From Candidatus Enterocola intestinipullorum (GTDB lineage Bacteria > Bacteroidota > Bacteroidia > Bacteroidales > Paludibacteraceae), in the NCBI GenBank assembly GCA_017694565.1, contig JADIMR010000091.1, forward strand, positions 1-34,943: 34,943 bases of DNA, in the 5' to 3' direction. The notes beneath the pieces are model-generated. The model made no database searches. It saw only the letters and a program-made list of their open reading frames with translations, and was not told the DNA's origin. The translations under genes and the position numbers were made by a program. This document shows positions 32,466 to 34,943 of this stretch, one piece after another. Each line of letters begins with the position of its first letter. The first letter of the stretch is position 1.

Positions 32466-34381
32466 AAACGAAAATCATTTGTTGCACCTTGCTGTTTTTG
32501 TTTTCATGCTTGAAATGCAATTGTCAAAACGATATTGAAAGCATCATAAACGAAATTTTGGACAAACAGAACGGAACGGAAGAAAATAACGTTTACGAAG
32601 ACTTGTACGAATATCTCACAATGCTTGCGGACAATCCCATAAACATAAACACTGCCGGCAGGCGTGAATTGGAACAATTCCCGCTACTTAATCAATATCA
32701 AATAGAAAATCTTTTGGAATACCGCTACGACTATGGCAATCTGCTAAGTGTATACGAACTTAACCTGATTGAAGGTTTCGATACGGAAACAGTAAGACTG
32801 TGCCAAATATTTTTTTCTTTCGACCAAATTGGCGACAAAGAAAAGACAAGATTGAAAGACATATTCAAACAAGGAAAAAACAAACTATACGGAAAAGTCC
32901 ATACCACGGTACAAAAAAAGAAAGGTTTTTTGGAAAACAAATATGACGGAAGTCCTTTCGGGGGTTATCTTAAATATAAATTCAATCATAAAAAATTGTC
33001 CTTTTCGCTTACATGCGAACACGATGCAGGCGAAAGTTTCATAAAAAACAAAGGCTTCGATTTTTATTCGGCACATGTCATGTTAAAAGACATGGGAGCA
33101 TGTAAGGCATTTTTATTAGGCGATTACAAACTTAACTTCGGACAAGGTTTGGTTTTAAAATCAAATGCTTCCTACGGAAAAAACAATGATCCGGGCAGTC
33201 TGATACAAAGACAAGATGCAGCAACACCCTATACTTCTTCAACAGAATACGGTTATTTCAGAGGAGTTGCAAACACATGGTCAATCAAAAATGTGGACAT
33301 AAGTGGATTTTTTTCCTATACCACATACACTGGCAATCAAAATTACCATCGCAACGATGCCGAGTTATTGAAGAAAAACAGCAATAAGAAAATCATGGCA
33401 GGAGGCAATATCAATTATTACCATAAAAAGTTCAAAATAGGACTGACGGCCATACACGACTTCACAAATAACAGGACCAATGCAGGCTTCGATTACAGGA
33501 CACGAATAGGCAAATTCGACTTGGCTGGCGAAATAGCCGTTAACGAAAAATTAAAACCTGCCGTTTTGCAAAGCGTTTGCTTTTCCCCTAACCAAATAAT
33601 ATCATTTTCAACTTTGTTCAGATATTATGACCCGGAATACGAAAGCGAATACGGCAATGCATATTGTGAAAGCGGGCTCAACGATGAAATGGGAATAATG
33701 ACGGGTATTGGCTTGAAACCTCACAAAAACTGGAATTTTTCCGCTTACTTGGACATGTTCAAATTCTATAAGCCGAAATACGGCATTTACAAGCCATCTG
33801 ACGGGCTTGAATTTACTTTCGACATAAACTATCTGAAAAACGAAAATTTCTCCTTATACGGCAGATATAAGCTTTGTACGAAAGATAAAAATATAAGCAT
33901 GGCTGAAAATGAAAACACGATGAAGCAAACTGTAAAATACAAAAAACATGATTTCAAAGTAATATATTATGCCGAATTGCTGGAACTGCTGGAATTAAAC
34001 GGAGGTGTAAACGGTTCATGTTATGATGGTGAAAACAAAGACTTAGGATGGGTTATATACAATACTATGAAAATAAATTTGAAAAAAACGGGACTCTCAT
34101 TTGCTGCAGGAATCAGTTTTTTCGACATAAAAGAATATTCGAACCGTATTTATCTTTATGAAAAGAGCCTGCCATATACTTATTCTTCCACAATGTATTA
34201 TGGCGAAGGATTAAGGACATATTTCATTGTTTCCTATAAGACGGGCGAATTGTTTTCGCTGAATTTCAAAATTTCCCATACTTCCTATTCAGATGGAAAG
34301 GAAAAAACAGGAAGCGGAAATGAAGAAATAAAGGGGAATCAAAAAACCGATATGGGTTTGATGGCAATATTCAAATTCTAA
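32462..34381 (+). CDS. Exported protein with N-terminal helix-hairpin-helix domain and barrel-like C-terminal region
   Basis: 639 residues from the ATG at 32462; the frame extends upstream to 32231 but the overlapping barrel gene and the signal peptide (MKTKIICCTLLFLFSC) fix this start. An HhH/ComEA-like segment (about 54-110) has DNPININTAGRRELEQFPLL, then YRYDYGNLLSVYEL and IEGFDTETV. The rest is strand-rich with repeated aromatic/charged pattern, as in an outer-membrane barrel. HhH domains usually bind DNA but also serve as protein docks. I recall such HhH-barrel proteins in Bacteroidota genomes, without an established function. Confidence 0.75.
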   Translation: MKTKIICCTLLFLFSCLKCNCQNDIESIINEILDKQNGTEENNVYEDLYEYLTMLADNPININTAGRRELEQFPLLNQYQIENLLEYRYDYGNLLSVYELNLIEGFDTETVRLCQIFFSFDQIGDKEKTRLKDIFKQGKNKLYGKVHTTVQKKKGFLENKYDGSPFGGYLKYKFNHKKLSFSLTCEHDAGESFIKNKGFDFYSAHVMLKDMGACKAFLLGDYKLNFGQGLVLKSNASYGKNNDPGSLIQRQDAATPYTSSTEYGYFRGVANTWSIKNVDISGFFSYTTYTGNQNYHRNDAELLKKNSNKKIMAGGNINYYHKKFKIGLTAIHDFTNNRTNAGFDYRTRIGKFDLAGEIAVNEKLKPAVLQSVCFSPNQIISFSTLFRYYDPEYESEYGNAYCESGLNDEMGIMTGIGLKPHKNWNFSAYLDMFKFYKPKYGIYKPSDGLEFTFDINYLKNENFSLYGRYKLCTKDKNISMAENENTMKQTVKYKKHDFKVIYYAELLELLELNGGVNGSCYDGENKDLGWVIYNTMKINLKKTGLSFAAGISFFDIKEYSNRIYLYEKSLPYTYSSTMYYGEGLRTYFIVSYKTGELFSLNFKISHTSYSDGKEKTGSGNEEIKGNQKTDMGLMAIFKF

Positions 34382-34423
34382 TATGCCTTGGGTGGTTTCA
34401 AACCGATATTACATGCTTAAAAA

Positions 34424-34451
34424 AGTCCGGAATCGTAAAATATTCCGGACT
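34424..34451 (-). terminator. Intrinsic terminator of nadA
   Basis: AGTCCGGAAT (34424-34433) pairs perfectly with ATTCCGGACT (34442-34451) around an 8-base loop. On the minus strand the stem is followed by a T-run, as expected after the nadA stop at 34479. It may also help end the plus-strand HhH gene, which stops at 34381. Confidence 0.8.
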
Positions 34452-34478
34452 TGGCGAAGTATTATTATTCATACGAAT

Positions 34479-34943
34479 TTATTTCCCGCTTAGTTCCAAC
34501 ATTTTTTCAATTGGAGCATAAGCTCTTTTCCTGATATTTTCTTCAATTGTGATTTCCGGTGTTTCATTCAAAAGGCAATTGTAAAGTTTTTCCATCGTGT
34601 TAAGCCTCATGTATTCGCATTTGTTGCATGGAGCTTCTTCAACAGGCAAAGGAATGAAAGTCTTGTCAGGATAGGATTTCTTCAATTCGTGCAGGATGCC
34701 GCTCTCAGTGACTATTATGAATTCATTTGCCGGCGATGTTGCCGGATATTTCAAAATCCCCGCAGTAGAACCCACATAATCTGCAACATCGGAAATTTCA
34801 CCCTTGCATTCGGGATGAACCAATACTTTTGCAAGAGGATGCTGCTTTTTGATTTCAGACAATTTGGCAAGCGAATATTTTTCATGCACATGGCAAGCTC
34901 CATTCCACAAAACCATATTCCTTCCTGTAATCTTGTTTATATA
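34479..34943 (-). CDS. nadA: Quinolinate synthase NadA (5' part outside the window)
   Basis: The open frame continues past the apparent start at 34916 to the window edge (reads NKITGRNMVLWNGACHVHE), so this is the C-terminal part, 154 codons, of NadA, which condenses iminoaspartate with dihydroxyacetone phosphate to quinolinate in NAD synthesis. Diagnostic segments are MVLWNGACHVHE, LVHPECKGEI, the STAGILKYPATSPANEFIIV region, and APCNKCEYMRLNTMEKLY. The Cys of HPEC and CNKC are expected 4Fe-4S ligands; the first ligand lies outside. The C-terminal part is intact. Confidence 0.95.
   Translation of the reverse strand, partial: YINKITGRNMVLWNGACHVHEKYSLAKLSEIKKQHPLAKVLVHPECKGEISDVADYVGSTAGILKYPATSPANEFIIVTESGILHELKKSYPDKTFIPLPVEEAPCNKCEYMRLNTMEKLYNCLLNETPEITIEENIRKRAYAPIEKMLELSGK

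Noticed and set aside
1-34943. CRISPR arrays, tRNA or rRNA genes, insertion sequences
   Set aside because: No regularly spaced repeats, no cloverleaf or rRNA segments, and no transposase found by eye on either strand.

Overview
The window looks like a Bacteroidales (Bacteroidota) chromosome segment. The evidence is a SusC-type TonB-dependent receptor next to a hybrid two-component regulator, Bacteroidota-type conjugation (Tra) proteins, a protein with a type IX secretion (T9SS) C-terminal sorting domain, a Y_Y_Y-containing one-component regulator, TAnnTTTG-like promoter boxes, and the gene run ybeY-mnmG-apt-uvrC-dtd-deoC. A T9SS-sorted protein argues against the genus Bacteroides itself. I cannot name the family. 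No tRNA, rRNA, CRISPR array, transposase or integrase was seen.

Left part (1-5922, minus strand): a susC-like gene runs off the left edge. Upstream of it is a hybrid sensor/AraC regulator with a fused periplasmic sugar-binding domain, so this looks like one end of a small polysaccharide- or sugar-utilisation locus. Its SusD partner would lie beyond base 1. A terminator- or attenuator-like hairpin separates the two genes.

Centre (6022-19827, minus strand): one tightly packed operon begins with a 58-residue membrane protein. It continues with traE, traF, traG, a traI-like gene, traJ, traK, traL, traM, traN and traO, which together form the mating-pore (type IV secretion) set of Bacteroidota conjugative elements. 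It ends with a 1343-residue T9SS-sorted surface protein and a translationally coupled lipoprotein, followed by a good intrinsic terminator. No relaxase, coupling protein, integrase, traA-D or excision gene is present although both flanks are inside the window. I read this as an intact but orphaned or domesticated type IV secretion system physically combined with surface proteins, and it is the most unusual thing here.

Right part (20064-30342, plus strand): a housekeeping run of fused spmA-spmB, ybeY, mnmG, apt, uvrC, dtd and deoC, then a membrane-tethered Y_Y_Y/LuxR-type regulator. A parS-like 16-bp palindrome sits directly after the mnmG stop. A perfect 25-bp hairpin closes the run.

Far right (30411-34943): two minus-strand envelope genes (a small membrane-anchored Cys-motif protein and a DUF4294-type protein), a divergent plus-strand pair (an outer-membrane beta-barrel protein and an exported helix-hairpin-helix protein, overlapping by 4 bases), a terminator, and the 3' part of nadA on the minus strand. 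Most genes are intact; only susC and nadA are cut by the window edges.
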